From the NCBI GenBank assembly GCA_021737405.1, contig JAIPEG010000002.1, forward strand, positions 124,001 through 188,000: a DNA stretch of 64,000 nt. The letters are read 5' to 3'. The number at the start of each line of letters is the position of its first letter. Position 1 is the stretch's first letter. Position numbers and translations under genes: made by a program. The notes under the pieces were generated by a model that was not told where the DNA came from, searched no databases, and worked only from the letters and a program-made list of their open reading frames with translations. Source of the DNA: Bacteriovoracaceae bacterium. Lineage in GTDB: Bacteria; Bdellovibrionota; Bacteriovoracia; Bacteriovoracales; Bacteriovoracaceae. Below, piece by piece: positions 1 to 7,303 of the stretch.

Positions 1-1
1 A

Positions 2-136
2 GGGATTGCTTGGCTTGCATTTAAATTGGTTGAACTAGGCTATATATCGAGATTTTGGGCAATAGCGTTATTTTTAATTGTAATTATAAATAGTTTTGGA
101 TTATTGATTTGGCATGGAACTAATAAAAAAAATTGA
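2..136 (+). CDS. C-terminal end of a small membrane protein (partial)
   Basis: Open reading frame that enters from the left window edge and stops at TGA 134-136. The 44 visible residues are hydrophobic with one clear membrane span (about residues 18-36) and a short basic tail ending in KKN. It overlaps the next gene by 23 bases, so the two are probably translationally coupled. Its place just before an AtpI-like gene and atpB suggests an AtpZ-type ATP synthase accessory protein, but the visible part has no diagnostic motif, so this is inference only. Confidence 0.5.
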   Translation, partial: GIAWLAFKLVELGYISRFWAIALFLIVIINSFGLLIWHGTNKKN

Positions 137-485
137 TCATAAATTATTTTGGCCCCTATCCCTTGTAAGCACTTTAATATTTTGCTTATTTGCTAGAGGT
201 CCAGTGGAATTATATTCTATTATATTTGTTTACGCAGCGACTCTTATTAGTCTCTTTATGCTGATGGCGATTCTTTACTCTCTTGTTTTGGATCAGGAAT
301 CAAGAATAACAGGCAGATTGAAAAAGGGACGCCTCCTACTCTATATGTTTTTCCACATCCTTTTTCTATTTGGCTCAATTGGTATAGGTGTACATTTTAT
401 GGGGAATAGGATAATACTTGCGGTACTCAATTATGTAACTCAAATTTTTGTGCTAGGCATTGGTCTTCGTAAAAACTTGAAATAA
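114..485 (+). CDS. AtpI-like ATP synthase accessory membrane protein
   Basis: A 123-residue protein with four predicted membrane helices (about residues 12-28, 31-58, 76-95 and 100-118) separated by a basic cytoplasmic loop (around 62-74). This size and topology fit the ATP_synt_I family, which assists assembly of the c-ring and is usually encoded directly before atpB. The stop codon TAA abuts the atpB ATG. Family membership rests on topology and position, because I see no sequence motif strong enough to prove it. No strong Shine-Dalgarno sequence precedes the ATG; translation is probably coupled to the overlapping upstream gene. Confidence 0.6.
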   Translation: MELIKKIDHKLFWPLSLVSTLIFCLFARGPVELYSIIFVYAATLISLFMLMAILYSLVLDQESRITGRLKKGRLLLYMFFHILFLFGSIGIGVHFMGNRIILAVLNYVTQIFVLGIGLRKNLK

Positions 486-1286
486 ATGGCATCTGGAAAG
501 ATGTTGTGGGTGTTTAAAATGAAAAGACTACTAATTCCAGCTTTAACAATTTTATCTACAAGCACAATGGCCGCTTCTGGATTTACTTGGTTTGGTGGAC
601 TATCACATGCCCTCCATATCCCAGGACATACTATAACATTCATATTTGTAGGCCTTGCTCTTCTAAGTATGGGTGTTTTATACAGATCGAAAATTTCAAA
701 AGTTTCAAATGTTGTTATTCCAGATAAGGGAATTACTTTTAGAAATATTGTTGAACTCTATGGGAACTTTATATACGGACAATGCAAGGGAATTATTGGA
801 GAAGAAGAAGGACCGAAGTATTTCTCGTTCATTTCTTCAATTTTTATTTTAATTTTGATTTCAAACTTGATCGGCCTTGTCCCAGGCTTCTTGCCCCCTA
901 CTGAATACTTATCAACTACACTCGCACTTGGCGCATTTGCTTTTATTTATTACAACTACCAAGGTTGTAAGGAGCAAGGTACTTGGAATTATATTAAACA
1001 CTTTGCTGGCCCTCTTTGGTACTTAGCCTTTTTAATATTTCCAATCGAAATTATTTCAAACTTTATTAGACCACTTTCACTAGCACTACGTTTAAGATCA
1101 AACATGATGGGCGACCACATTGTTTTGACTCAGTTTTCAAACCTAGTAGCACTCGGTGTTCCTATTATTTTCATGGTTTTAGGAATTTTAGTTTCACTAA
1201 TTCAAGCATATGTTTTTACAGTTTTAACAATGGTTTATATCCAAATGGCGGTTGCACATCACGATCATGATGAAGATCAACACTAA
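486..1286 (+). CDS. atpB: ATP synthase F0 subunit a
   Basis: Subunit a forms the two proton (or sodium) half-channels of the F0 motor in the inner membrane. The fourth-helix signature RPLSLALRLRSNMMG is present, with the essential arginine at residue 202 (equivalent to E. coli Arg210). The last helix carries LIQAYVFTVLTMVYIQMA, including the glutamine that faces the c-ring. The C-terminus is His/Asp rich (HHDHDEDQH). The N-terminus resembles a cleavable leader (MKRLLIPALTILSTSTMAA), so translation could begin at 486, 501 or 519; no start has a well-spaced ribosome site. Gene order (membrane protein)-atpI-like-atpB-atpE is typical. The other ATP synthase genes are not in the window. Confidence 0.95.
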   Translation: MASGKMLWVFKMKRLLIPALTILSTSTMAASGFTWFGGLSHALHIPGHTITFIFVGLALLSMGVLYRSKISKVSNVVIPDKGITFRNIVELYGNFIYGQCKGIIGEEEGPKYFSFISSIFILILISNLIGLVPGFLPPTEYLSTTLALGAFAFIYYNYQGCKEQGTWNYIKHFAGPLWYLAFLIFPIEIISNFIRPLSLALRLRSNMMGDHIVLTQFSNLVALGVPIIFMVLGILVSLIQAYVFTVLTMVYIQMAVAHHDHDEDQH

Positions 1287-1329
1287 GATATAGACTTAAA
1301 CTTTTAACCACAAATTTAGGAGAATGGTT

Positions 1330-1632
1330 ATGAACAAATTTCTAGTAGCTTTTTTGGCCGTTGTTGTTTCTGGTGCAGTTTTCGCTCAAGAGGGTGGAAT
1401 GACTACACTTATCCCAATGAATGAATTCACAAAAATCCCAATGTACTTCCTAGCAGTTGCTTTCGCAGCTTACGCAGGTACACGTGCTCAATCAGCAGCT
1501 GCTTCTGTAGCTCTTGAAGGTATGGCCCGTAACCCAGCAGCAGCTGACAAGCTTTTCGTACCAATGATTCTTGGTCTTGCACTTATGGAATCACTTGTGA
1601 TCTTTACACTTATCACAATCTTCCTTGTATAA
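1330..1632 (+). CDS. atpE: ATP synthase F0 subunit c, with N-terminal leader
   Basis: A 100-residue c-subunit: a signal-like leader (about residues 1-20, ending FAQ), then two helices. Helix 2 has the ion-binding glutamate at residue 87 (GLALMESLVIF) and the loop carries the conserved ALEGMARNP. The ORF track begins at 1324, but AGGAG at 1318-1322 is seven bases from the ATG at 1330, so 1330 is preferred. Helix 1 is odd. The usual GxGxGxG packing motif is replaced by Ala/Thr/Ala/Ser, and Gln54 lies 33 residues before Glu87, the spacing of the Gln-Glu-Ser sodium site in Na+-type rings. A terminator follows directly, so the operon ends here. Confidence 0.93.
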   Translation: MNKFLVAFLAVVVSGAVFAQEGGMTTLIPMNEFTKIPMYFLAVAFAAYAGTRAQSAAASVALEGMARNPAAADKLFVPMILGLALMESLVIFTLITIFLV

Positions 1633-1651
1633 TTTTTAAAAAAATATACAT

Positions 1652-1684
1652 AAAAAGAAGGGGGCTCGATGAGCCCCCTTTTTT
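1652..1684 (+). terminator. Rho-independent terminator after atpE
   Basis: A perfect 10-bp stem (AAGGGGGCTC / GAGCCCCCTT) with a GAT triloop is followed by a T run, about 20 bases after the atpE stop. An A run before the stem pairs with the T run, so the structure may also stop transcripts of the convergent gene on the minus strand. Confidence 0.92.
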
Positions 1685-1706
1685 ATGCTTAATTTAGAAT
1701 TAATCA

Positions 1707-2909
1707 TTAATTAACTTTAATCTCAAAATTCTGCCTTCTGGTTAACGGCTCTCTTGTCCTATTGATGATCTCATCTTCAAAATTAAGAGATACTTCTACA
1801 GTAACCTCGTGCTTCTTATCTTTTAAGCTAACTCCATATTTACTCAAATCGATTAGTAATTTAGTGCCACCATTAACTTGCTGAAAAGAAAGTTGATTAT
1901 GAGTAAGAGTCTTGTCGAATAAAGTCTTAGCTCCAGAAAAAGGACCATCTCTTACAATTTTTAGAGCGACTTTAATTCTCTCGGGCTTTGAAATGTAGCC
2001 TGTCGTAAACCAAGCTGCATTTGACGATAAACCCATTCCTTGAATCGCTTTCTTTATAGGCTCAAATTCTTTTTCTCTATCAAAAAAGGCGAAGTCAAAG
2101 TTGACACTAGAGTTTGATGAGTCTGGCATATCAACACGACTTGTGACTTTCTTCATGCTAATTAAAACTGGCTTTCTTGAGTTATCTTTTGCTCTGACAG
2201 TAACTTCAGCCATTTCATCAATGATGAATTCAAAATCAACGTTAGTCCTTGGAGCATCATCAACATAATTAATATTTACTGATGAACTAACCTTGCGATC
2301 AAATGTGTAAGGGATCCTAACAGTTCTTCTACATGGATAAGTTTCGTCGCGATATCTTGTAACCATACGACAAATCCATTCCTGATATGGAACTTGACTA
2401 CAAACATTTCTACCAGGTTCCCAATCACAAACTCTTCTTGGTTCACGCGTACACTCTCTATCTTGATAAGGAACTTGGCGACAAACTTCTTGACCTGGGC
2501 GAGTGTCACAAACCCTACGACCTGGCACTGTGCGACATTCGCCGTTGCGACAAACCTGTCTTGGAGGAGTGTCTCTACAGACTTGTCTGTCAGGACCTCT
2601 GCGACATTCTCTGCGGTACCTAGTAACGGTTCTACAGCGTGTTTCATATTCAGTACGGCAAACGTCACGACCTGGAACTTGACGGCATTCCTGACGGTAT
2701 CTTGTCTCGTAGCCGCACTCTTCAGTTTCATAAGGAATCTGTCTTGTGCAAGTTGAATCTTGATCCTCTTCTCTGTAACGAGTAACAGTGTTAATTATGT
2801 CTAATTCTAAAGCGTCACCATTTTGACCACTATAATTAATGGTTTTGGAGCTTTCAGCCTGGCTACTTATACAAAGTAAAAGTGTGGTTAAAAGAAATAA
2901 AAATTTCAT
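1707..2909 (-). CDS. Secreted protein with Cys/Arg-rich tandem repeat block
   Basis: I do not recognise this gene. The start at 2909 is chosen because AGGAG sits six bases upstream and it yields a clean signal peptide (MKFLFLLTTLLLCISSQA). The longer ORF-track start adds ten residues with no such support. Mature residues of about 45-200 form a remarkable block with 16 cysteines spaced mostly 8-10 residues apart, embedded in Arg, Glu, Tyr, Pro and Val (units such as CRQVPGRDVCR, TVTRYRREC, RQVPYQDREC). The even cysteine count suggests eight disulfides in the periplasm or outside the cell. The C-terminal 200 residues look like a beta-rich, non-repetitive domain. It is transcribed alone, facing the atp terminator. 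Several long ORFs in other frames here are by-products of the repeat. Confidence 0.85.
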   Translation of the reverse strand: MKFLFLLTTLLLCISSQAESSKTINYSGQNGDALELDIINTVTRYREEDQDSTCTRQIPYETEECGYETRYRQECRQVPGRDVCRTEYETRCRTVTRYRRECRRGPDRQVCRDTPPRQVCRNGECRTVPGRRVCDTRPGQEVCRQVPYQDRECTREPRRVCDWEPGRNVCSQVPYQEWICRMVTRYRDETYPCRRTVRIPYTFDRKVSSSVNINYVDDAPRTNVDFEFIIDEMAEVTVRAKDNSRKPVLISMKKVTSRVDMPDSSNSSVNFDFAFFDREKEFEPIKKAIQGMGLSSNAAWFTTGYISKPERIKVALKIVRDGPFSGAKTLFDKTLTHNQLSFQQVNGGTKLLIDLSKYGVSLKDKKHEVTVEVSLNFEDEIINRTREPLTRRQNFEIKVN

Positions 2910-3090
2910 AGAATTCTCCTGATAGTAAAAGATACTCAATTATTACTTAACAAGAAATGTTAGGGCTCTACATTGCGCATAGCTCAAAAGTAAGTTGTAA
3001 ATCCCTATTAGTTCATAAACAAAAAATACATGTAAGAATTAAGAAATAAAGTGGTGTCATCTTGACTACACTCCGTGAATGAAAGAGCCG

Positions 3091-3121
3091 TATGGCCTTA
3101 GTTTCTTGTCTTTAGGCCATA
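3091..3121 (+). promoter_or_regulatory. Inverted repeat in the rib operon leader
   Basis: TATGGCCT (3091-3098) and AGGCCATA (3114-3121) form an 8-bp perfect inverted repeat with a 15-base spacer, ending 43 bases before ribD. It could be a leader hairpin or an operator. No sequence resembling an FMN riboswitch is present in the 225-base gap 2940-3164. A TTGACT at 3062-3067 could be a -35 box but has no convincing -10 partner. Repeats of this length arise by chance, so the functional call is weak. Confidence 0.3.
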
Positions 3122-3164
3122 GACGAGATATGTCAAAACCAAAGATTATGAAAAAGTTAATGCG

Positions 3165-4235
3165 ATGCTAAGTGAATACATACAGTATATGAAGAGGGCT
3201 TTGGACCTGGCTGAACTTGGGAGTTCAACAGTGTCCCCTAACCCACTGGTTGGTGCCATTTTAGTGAAAAATGGGAAAATTATTGGCGAAGGTTTCCATA
3301 AGAGAAAGGGTGAAGCCCATGCCGAAGTATTGGCGATTGAAAACGCTACGGAAAATGTGGAAGGCTCAACACTTTTTTGTACTTTAGAGCCATGTTGCCA
3401 CACAAATAAGTCTACACCTCCATGCATTGATTTAATTTTAAGAAAAAAAATTAAGAAAGTTGTCATCGCAACAAGAGACCCAAATCCGATGGTGGCCGGT
3501 AAGGGCATTGAGTTATTAAAAGATAATAAGGTGGAAGTGGTAGAAGATATTTTAAAAGAAGAGGCCATAAGACAAAATGAAATTTTCTTTAAAAATATGT
3601 TAAATCAAAAACCTTTTATTCACATAAAGGTGGGAAGTACCCTAGATGGAAGGATTGCTACGGATAGTGGTGATTCAAAGTGGATAACTTCTGAATATGC
3701 TAGACAAGAAGTTCATGAATTAAGAAAAAAATATGATGCAGTTATGATTGGTAAAAATACCTTAAGGAATGATAATCCTCGCTTAAATGCTAGAGCTGAT
3801 GAAATTGAAATTAAAGAAGGTATCAAAATTATTGTCGGAGATTTGGAAGAGAGAGATCTAAATTTAAATATCTTTAAATCAACTAAACCAATCATAAATA
3901 TTTATAATAACAAAAAGCTAGTAAATGAAAAAATAAAATCAATAAAGAGAAATTCTAGCTGGGATGAAACGTTCAAGGATTTGTTTAAATTAGATATTTG
4001 CTCAGTATTGATTGAGGGTGGTTCAATACTTGTTTCTTCCTTACTTAAGGAAGGAGAATACGACAGAGCTACTTTTTATTTATCGCCAAAGATTATTGGA
4101 AATGGCCCCTCTTTATTTAACGATAAAGATAATCAAAAGATGGATAAGGCCATTGGCTTAAATGGTAAATGGCGAATTCTAAGATCGCAGGAAGCAGTTT
4201 TAGAGGTGGAGAAACAATGTTTACAGGTCTTGTAA
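3165..4235 (+). CDS. ribD: Riboflavin biosynthesis deaminase/reductase
   Basis: Bifunctional enzyme of 356 residues catalysing the second and third steps of riboflavin synthesis: deamination of the pyrimidine ring, then NADPH reduction of the ribosyl chain. The N-terminal deaminase domain (about 1-145) has SPNPLVGAILV, the zinc/proton-shuttle motif AHAEVLAI and the zinc cysteines in PCCHTNKSTPPC. The reductase domain (about 150-350) has KVGSTLDGRIAT, SKWITSEYAR and the IEGGS phosphate-binding loop. The start at 3165 matches the family N-terminus, although the ribosome site is weak. First gene of ribD-ribE-ribBA-ribH, with its 3' end overlapping ribE by 19 bases. Confidence 0.96.
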   Translation: MLSEYIQYMKRALDLAELGSSTVSPNPLVGAILVKNGKIIGEGFHKRKGEAHAEVLAIENATENVEGSTLFCTLEPCCHTNKSTPPCIDLILRKKIKKVVIATRDPNPMVAGKGIELLKDNKVEVVEDILKEEAIRQNEIFFKNMLNQKPFIHIKVGSTLDGRIATDSGDSKWITSEYARQEVHELRKKYDAVMIGKNTLRNDNPRLNARADEIEIKEGIKIIVGDLEERDLNLNIFKSTKPIINIYNNKKLVNEKIKSIKRNSSWDETFKDLFKLDICSVLIEGGSILVSSLLKEGEYDRATFYLSPKIIGNGPSLFNDKDNQKMDKAIGLNGKWRILRSQEAVLEVEKQCLQVL

Positions 4236-4894
4236 ATTCAGTCGGGAAAGTATCCTCTATTGAGAGGATTACAGAGGGTTATAAATTTATAATTCACGAC
4301 CAAAAAATTGCAAAAGAAGTTAAAGTAGATGATTCGGTTTCAATAAATGGGGCCTGCCAGACGGTCGTTTCTTTTACAGATTCAACCTTTACTGTTCAGG
4401 CAGTGCAAACAACTTTAAACAAAACTAACTTTAAAAGTCTGAAATGCGGAAGTTTTGTAAATTTGGAATTGGCCATGAGATTGAGTGATCGCTTAGGTGG
4501 ACATTTGGTCCAGGGACATGTGAATGGCACTGGCGAAGTTTTAGGTTGGCAGCAAACTGGTAAGAATTACGAATTAGAATTTAAGATACCCACTGAATTA
4601 ATGAAATACGTTGTTAAAGAAGGGTCGATTACTCTCAATGGAGTTAGCCTAACAGTGAGCGATATATCAATTGATAAGTGCTGTGGAAAAGTATCGATCA
4701 TTCCTCACACATGGGACAATACAGTTTTTAAATATTCAAAGCGTGGGGATATGTTGAACCTAGAAGTGGATATATTAGCTAAATATGTGGAAAACCTCCT
4801 GTTTCATGGTGGTAAATCAGATAAATATGTGAAAGAAACCTCACAGAGTAAACTCTCTGAAGAGTGGATAAAGTCTCAAGGATTTTGGAATTAA
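4217..4894 (+). CDS. ribE: Riboflavin synthase, alpha subunit type
   Basis: Converts two molecules of 6,7-dimethyl-8-ribityllumazine into riboflavin, the last step of the pathway. It has two tandem lumazine-binding repeats, each about 95 residues: MFTGLV opens the first, and [15 protein letters not shown] and the GVSLTV region lie around the repeat junction and second repeat. Length 225 residues is slightly above the usual 200-215 because of a charged C-terminal extension. The ORF track starts at 4169, but MFTGLV at 4217 is the invariant family N-terminus and has GGTGGAG upstream. Translation probably couples to ribD. The symbol ribC is also used for this enzyme in some species. Confidence 0.95.
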   Translation: MFTGLVNSVGKVSSIERITEGYKFIIHDQKIAKEVKVDDSVSINGACQTVVSFTDSTFTVQAVQTTLNKTNFKSLKCGSFVNLELAMRLSDRLGGHLVQGHVNGTGEVLGWQQTGKNYELEFKIPTELMKYVVKEGSITLNGVSLTVSDISIDKCCGKVSIIPHTWDNTVFKYSKRGDMLNLEVDILAKYVENLLFHGGKSDKYVKETSQSKLSEEWIKSQGFWN

Positions 4895-4895
4895 T

Positions 4896-6122
4896 ATGTT
4901 TGATAAAATAGAAGAAGCAATTGAAGAGATAAAATTAGGCAAAATGGTGATCGTCCTTGATGACGAAGACCGGGAAAATGAAGGTGACCTTGTTATGGCT
5001 GCCGACAAGGTCACTCCAGAAGCAATCAATTTTATGGCAATAAAGGGACGCGGAATTATTTGTGCCCCAATTACGAAAAAGAATGCCCAGCGCTTAGATT
5101 TAGATTTAATGGTAAATCAGAATGACTCGATCCATGAAACAGCTTTTACGGTTTCGGTTGATTGTGCTGATGGTGGAACCGGAATCTCTGCTCAAGATAG
5201 ATCAGATACAATACAACTTTTAACAAAAGCTCAAACTAAACCAAGTGATTTACTAAGACCGGGACACATATTTCCGTTAATTTCGAAGCCTGGCGGAGTT
5301 CTTCAAAGAGCTGGCCACACTGAAGCTGCTGTTGATTTAGCTTTGCTTGCAGAATGTAGTCCTGTTGGGGTCATTTGTGAAATTATGGATGAAGACGGTA
5401 CCATGGCCCGAAGGGACAGGTTAATTACGTTAGCAAATGAGTGGAATTTAAAAATCATCACCATTAAAGATTTAATCGAATACAGAAGACATAATCAATT
5501 ACCCGAAGTTGAAGAAGCTGGACCTAAGATAAGAAAAACTTCTCAAATTAAATTCCCAAATAAATTTGGAGAATTTGATCTTCACCTCTTTGAGACTGAT
5601 CTAGCAAAACAGCCCCACCATATTGCCCTTACTATGGGGGAAATAAAGTCTGAAGAATCAGTACTTGTAAGAGTTCACTCAGAATGTTTCACAGGTGATA
5701 TTTTTGGTTCTTTAAGATGCGAATGTGGAAAACAATTAGAAAAGGCAATGGAACTCATCGCCAATGAAGGAAAAGGGGTTCTTGTCTATCTAAGACAAGA
5801 AGGCCGTGGAATTGGATTGCCAAATAAAATAAAGGCCTATGCTTTACAGGATGAAGGTTATGACACTGTTGAAGCTAACAAGAAACTGGGCTTTAAAGAT
5901 GATTTACGAGAGTACGGAGTTGGTGCAGAAATTCTAAAGCAATTAGGCGTTAAAAAATTTAAACTTCTAACAAATAACCCTAGAAAAATTGTAGGACTAG
6001 AAGGTTTTGAATTAGAACTAATTGAAAGGGTCCCACTAGAAATAGAACCAAATAGCGTAAATTATGAGTACTTAAAAACTAAAAAAGATAAACTAGGACA
6101 TATTTTAAATAATATAAAATAA
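4896..6122 (+). CDS. ribBA: DHBP synthase / GTP cyclohydrolase II fusion
   Basis: Bifunctional protein of 408 residues supplying both precursors of riboflavin. The N-terminal half (about 1-205) is 3,4-dihydroxy-2-butanone-4-phosphate synthase with the acidic loop [19 protein letters not shown] and [12 protein letters not shown]. The C-terminal half (about 220-405) is GTP cyclohydrolase II with [10 protein letters not shown], the zinc cysteines of [10 protein letters not shown], the catalytic region [17 protein letters not shown] and TNNPRK. Both halves keep their active-site residues, so both activities are expected. It starts one base after the ribE stop codon. Confidence 0.97.
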   Translation: MFDKIEEAIEEIKLGKMVIVLDDEDRENEGDLVMAADKVTPEAINFMAIKGRGIICAPITKKNAQRLDLDLMVNQNDSIHETAFTVSVDCADGGTGISAQDRSDTIQLLTKAQTKPSDLLRPGHIFPLISKPGGVLQRAGHTEAAVDLALLAECSPVGVICEIMDEDGTMARRDRLITLANEWNLKIITIKDLIEYRRHNQLPEVEEAGPKIRKTSQIKFPNKFGEFDLHLFETDLAKQPHHIALTMGEIKSEESVLVRVHSECFTGDIFGSLRCECGKQLEKAMELIANEGKGVLVYLRQEGRGIGLPNKIKAYALQDEGYDTVEANKKLGFKDDLREYGVGAEILKQLGVKKFKLLTNNPRKIVGLEGFELELIERVPLEIEPNSVNYEYLKTKKDKLGHILNNIK

Positions 6123-6145
6123 ACCTTAACGGTTGGATGGAAAAG

Positions 6146-6610
6146 ATGAAAACATTTGAAGGACACTTATCAGCTGAAGGAAAGAAATACGGAATTGTTG
6201 TTGGCCGTTTTAATGAGTTTATTTCAAGTAAACTTTTGGGTGGTGCTATTGATTGTATCAAGCGACATTCAGGTAATACAAATGACGTAGCAGTAACTTG
6301 GGTTCCAGGCGCTTACGAAATTCCATTGGTCGCTAAAAAAATGGCCGTCACAAATAACTACGATGCCATAATTTGTCTTGGCGCTGTGATAAGAGGTAGC
6401 ACACCTCATTTTGATTTCGTATCTGCTGAAGTAGCAAAAGGTATTTCAAGAGTATCATTGGATACAGATGTACCAGTAATTTTTGGTGTTATAACAACAG
6501 ACAACATTGAACAGGCCATCGAGAGAGCTGGAACAAAGGCCGGCAATAAAGGTTGGGACGCAGCAATGTCTGCTATTGAGATGTCAACTTTACTTGGTAC
6601 TATCGAATAA
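6146..6610 (+). CDS. ribH: 6,7-dimethyl-8-ribityllumazine synthase
   Basis: Condenses the ribBA and ribD products to form lumazine, the substrate of riboflavin synthase. It assembles as pentamers or icosahedra in the cytoplasm. Motifs: [12 protein letters not shown] (substrate pocket), [31 protein letters not shown] (phosphate and catalytic His) and [11 protein letters not shown] with the usual [15 protein letters not shown]-terminus. The start at 6146 is preferred over 6137 because GGATGG is spaced about five bases from it. Length is then 154 residues, normal for the family. Its 3' end overlaps the convergent methyltransferase gene by 21 bases. Confidence 0.96.
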   Translation: MKTFEGHLSAEGKKYGIVVGRFNEFISSKLLGGAIDCIKRHSGNTNDVAVTWVPGAYEIPLVAKKMAVTNNYDAIICLGAVIRGSTPHFDFVSAEVAKGISRVSLDTDVPVIFGVITTDNIEQAIERAGTKAGNKGWDAAMSAIEMSTLLGTIE

Positions 6611-7303
6611 ATAACGAGAAGCAATGATTGCACAGGAGTGCCCAGCATTAAGGTGCTGGACCTCCTCTTTAATTGGTATTTTTACCATTAGTTCACAAAG
6701 ATCTTTTATAGTGTCGTCCATGCCGTGACCTTCACTTCCGATAATAAAGCCACTCAATTTTTCAGGATTCCATTTCGCTAGACTAGTAGAATTTTTCTCA
6801 TTAGCAGTTCCATAGATTGGGTAAGGACAACTTCTTATCAATTCATCAAGTTGATCCGTTTTAAAAATATTAAGAAAAACAAAGTTACCCATGGAAACCC
6901 TGATACATCTTCTTAAAAAGGGACTGACCGACTTATTGTCAAAGATAAGAGTTTTAAAACCAAGTCCACTTATTGTCCTTACAATCGCTCCAACATTTTC
7001 CGGGCTGGTAACTCCGTTCAGAATAACGAACGGAGGAACTATTTCGGCATTTGGCAGAGGCGCTTTTTCGAAAATACCAATGATACCTTTATGATACTTT
7101 GAACCAGGAATTTTAGAAAAATTGATTATCGATATACTTGGAAAAAACTCCTTAAGATCATTGGGGAATTCTATGTTTTCATCAACAAATAAGTGAAGTG
7201 GTTTGTAATTACTGTTGAGAATGATTTTTTCAACAACTTTATATGAATCGGCCAGAATATAATCATCATTTTCTTTTAATGAGTTGATGTCGAATTTGAT
7301 CAT
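6590..7303 (-). CDS. SpoU/TrmH-family RNA ribose methyltransferase
   Basis: Probable 2'-O-methyltransferase of tRNA or rRNA, 237 residues. The C-terminal knotted SPOUT domain (about 85-235) carries motif 1 ([15 protein letters not shown]), motif 2 ([11 protein letters not shown]) and motif 3 ([19 protein letters not shown]). In motif 3, HLNAGHS replaces the more usual SLNVSVA. The N-terminal part resembles the substrate-binding L30e-like domain of this family. The RNA target cannot be told from sequence. Its ATG overlaps the uvrA stop by four bases, so it belongs to the minus-strand surA-like/pdxA/uvrA operon, and its 3' end runs into ribH. Confidence 0.85.
   Translation of the reverse strand: MIKFDINSLKENDDYILADSYKVVEKIILNSNYKPLHLFVDENIEFPNDLKEFFPSISIINFSKIPGSKYHKGIIGIFEKAPLPNAEIVPPFVILNGVTSPENVGAIVRTISGLGFKTLIFDNKSVSPFLRRCIRVSMGNFVFLNIFKTDQLDELIRSCPYPIYGTANEKNSTSLAKWNPEKLSGFIIGSEGHGMDDTIKDLCELMVKIPIKEEVQHLNAGHSCAIIASRYLFDSTK

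Noticed and set aside
2276-2756. Three long ORFs (one minus, two plus) over the Cys/Arg repeat region
   Set aside because: They lie in other frames of the repeat-coding gene, have no ribosome site or plausible protein features, and stay open only because the repetitive codons lack stops.
2940-3164. FMN riboswitch before ribD
   Set aside because: None of the conserved RFN blocks could be found by eye; only a short inverted repeat is present.
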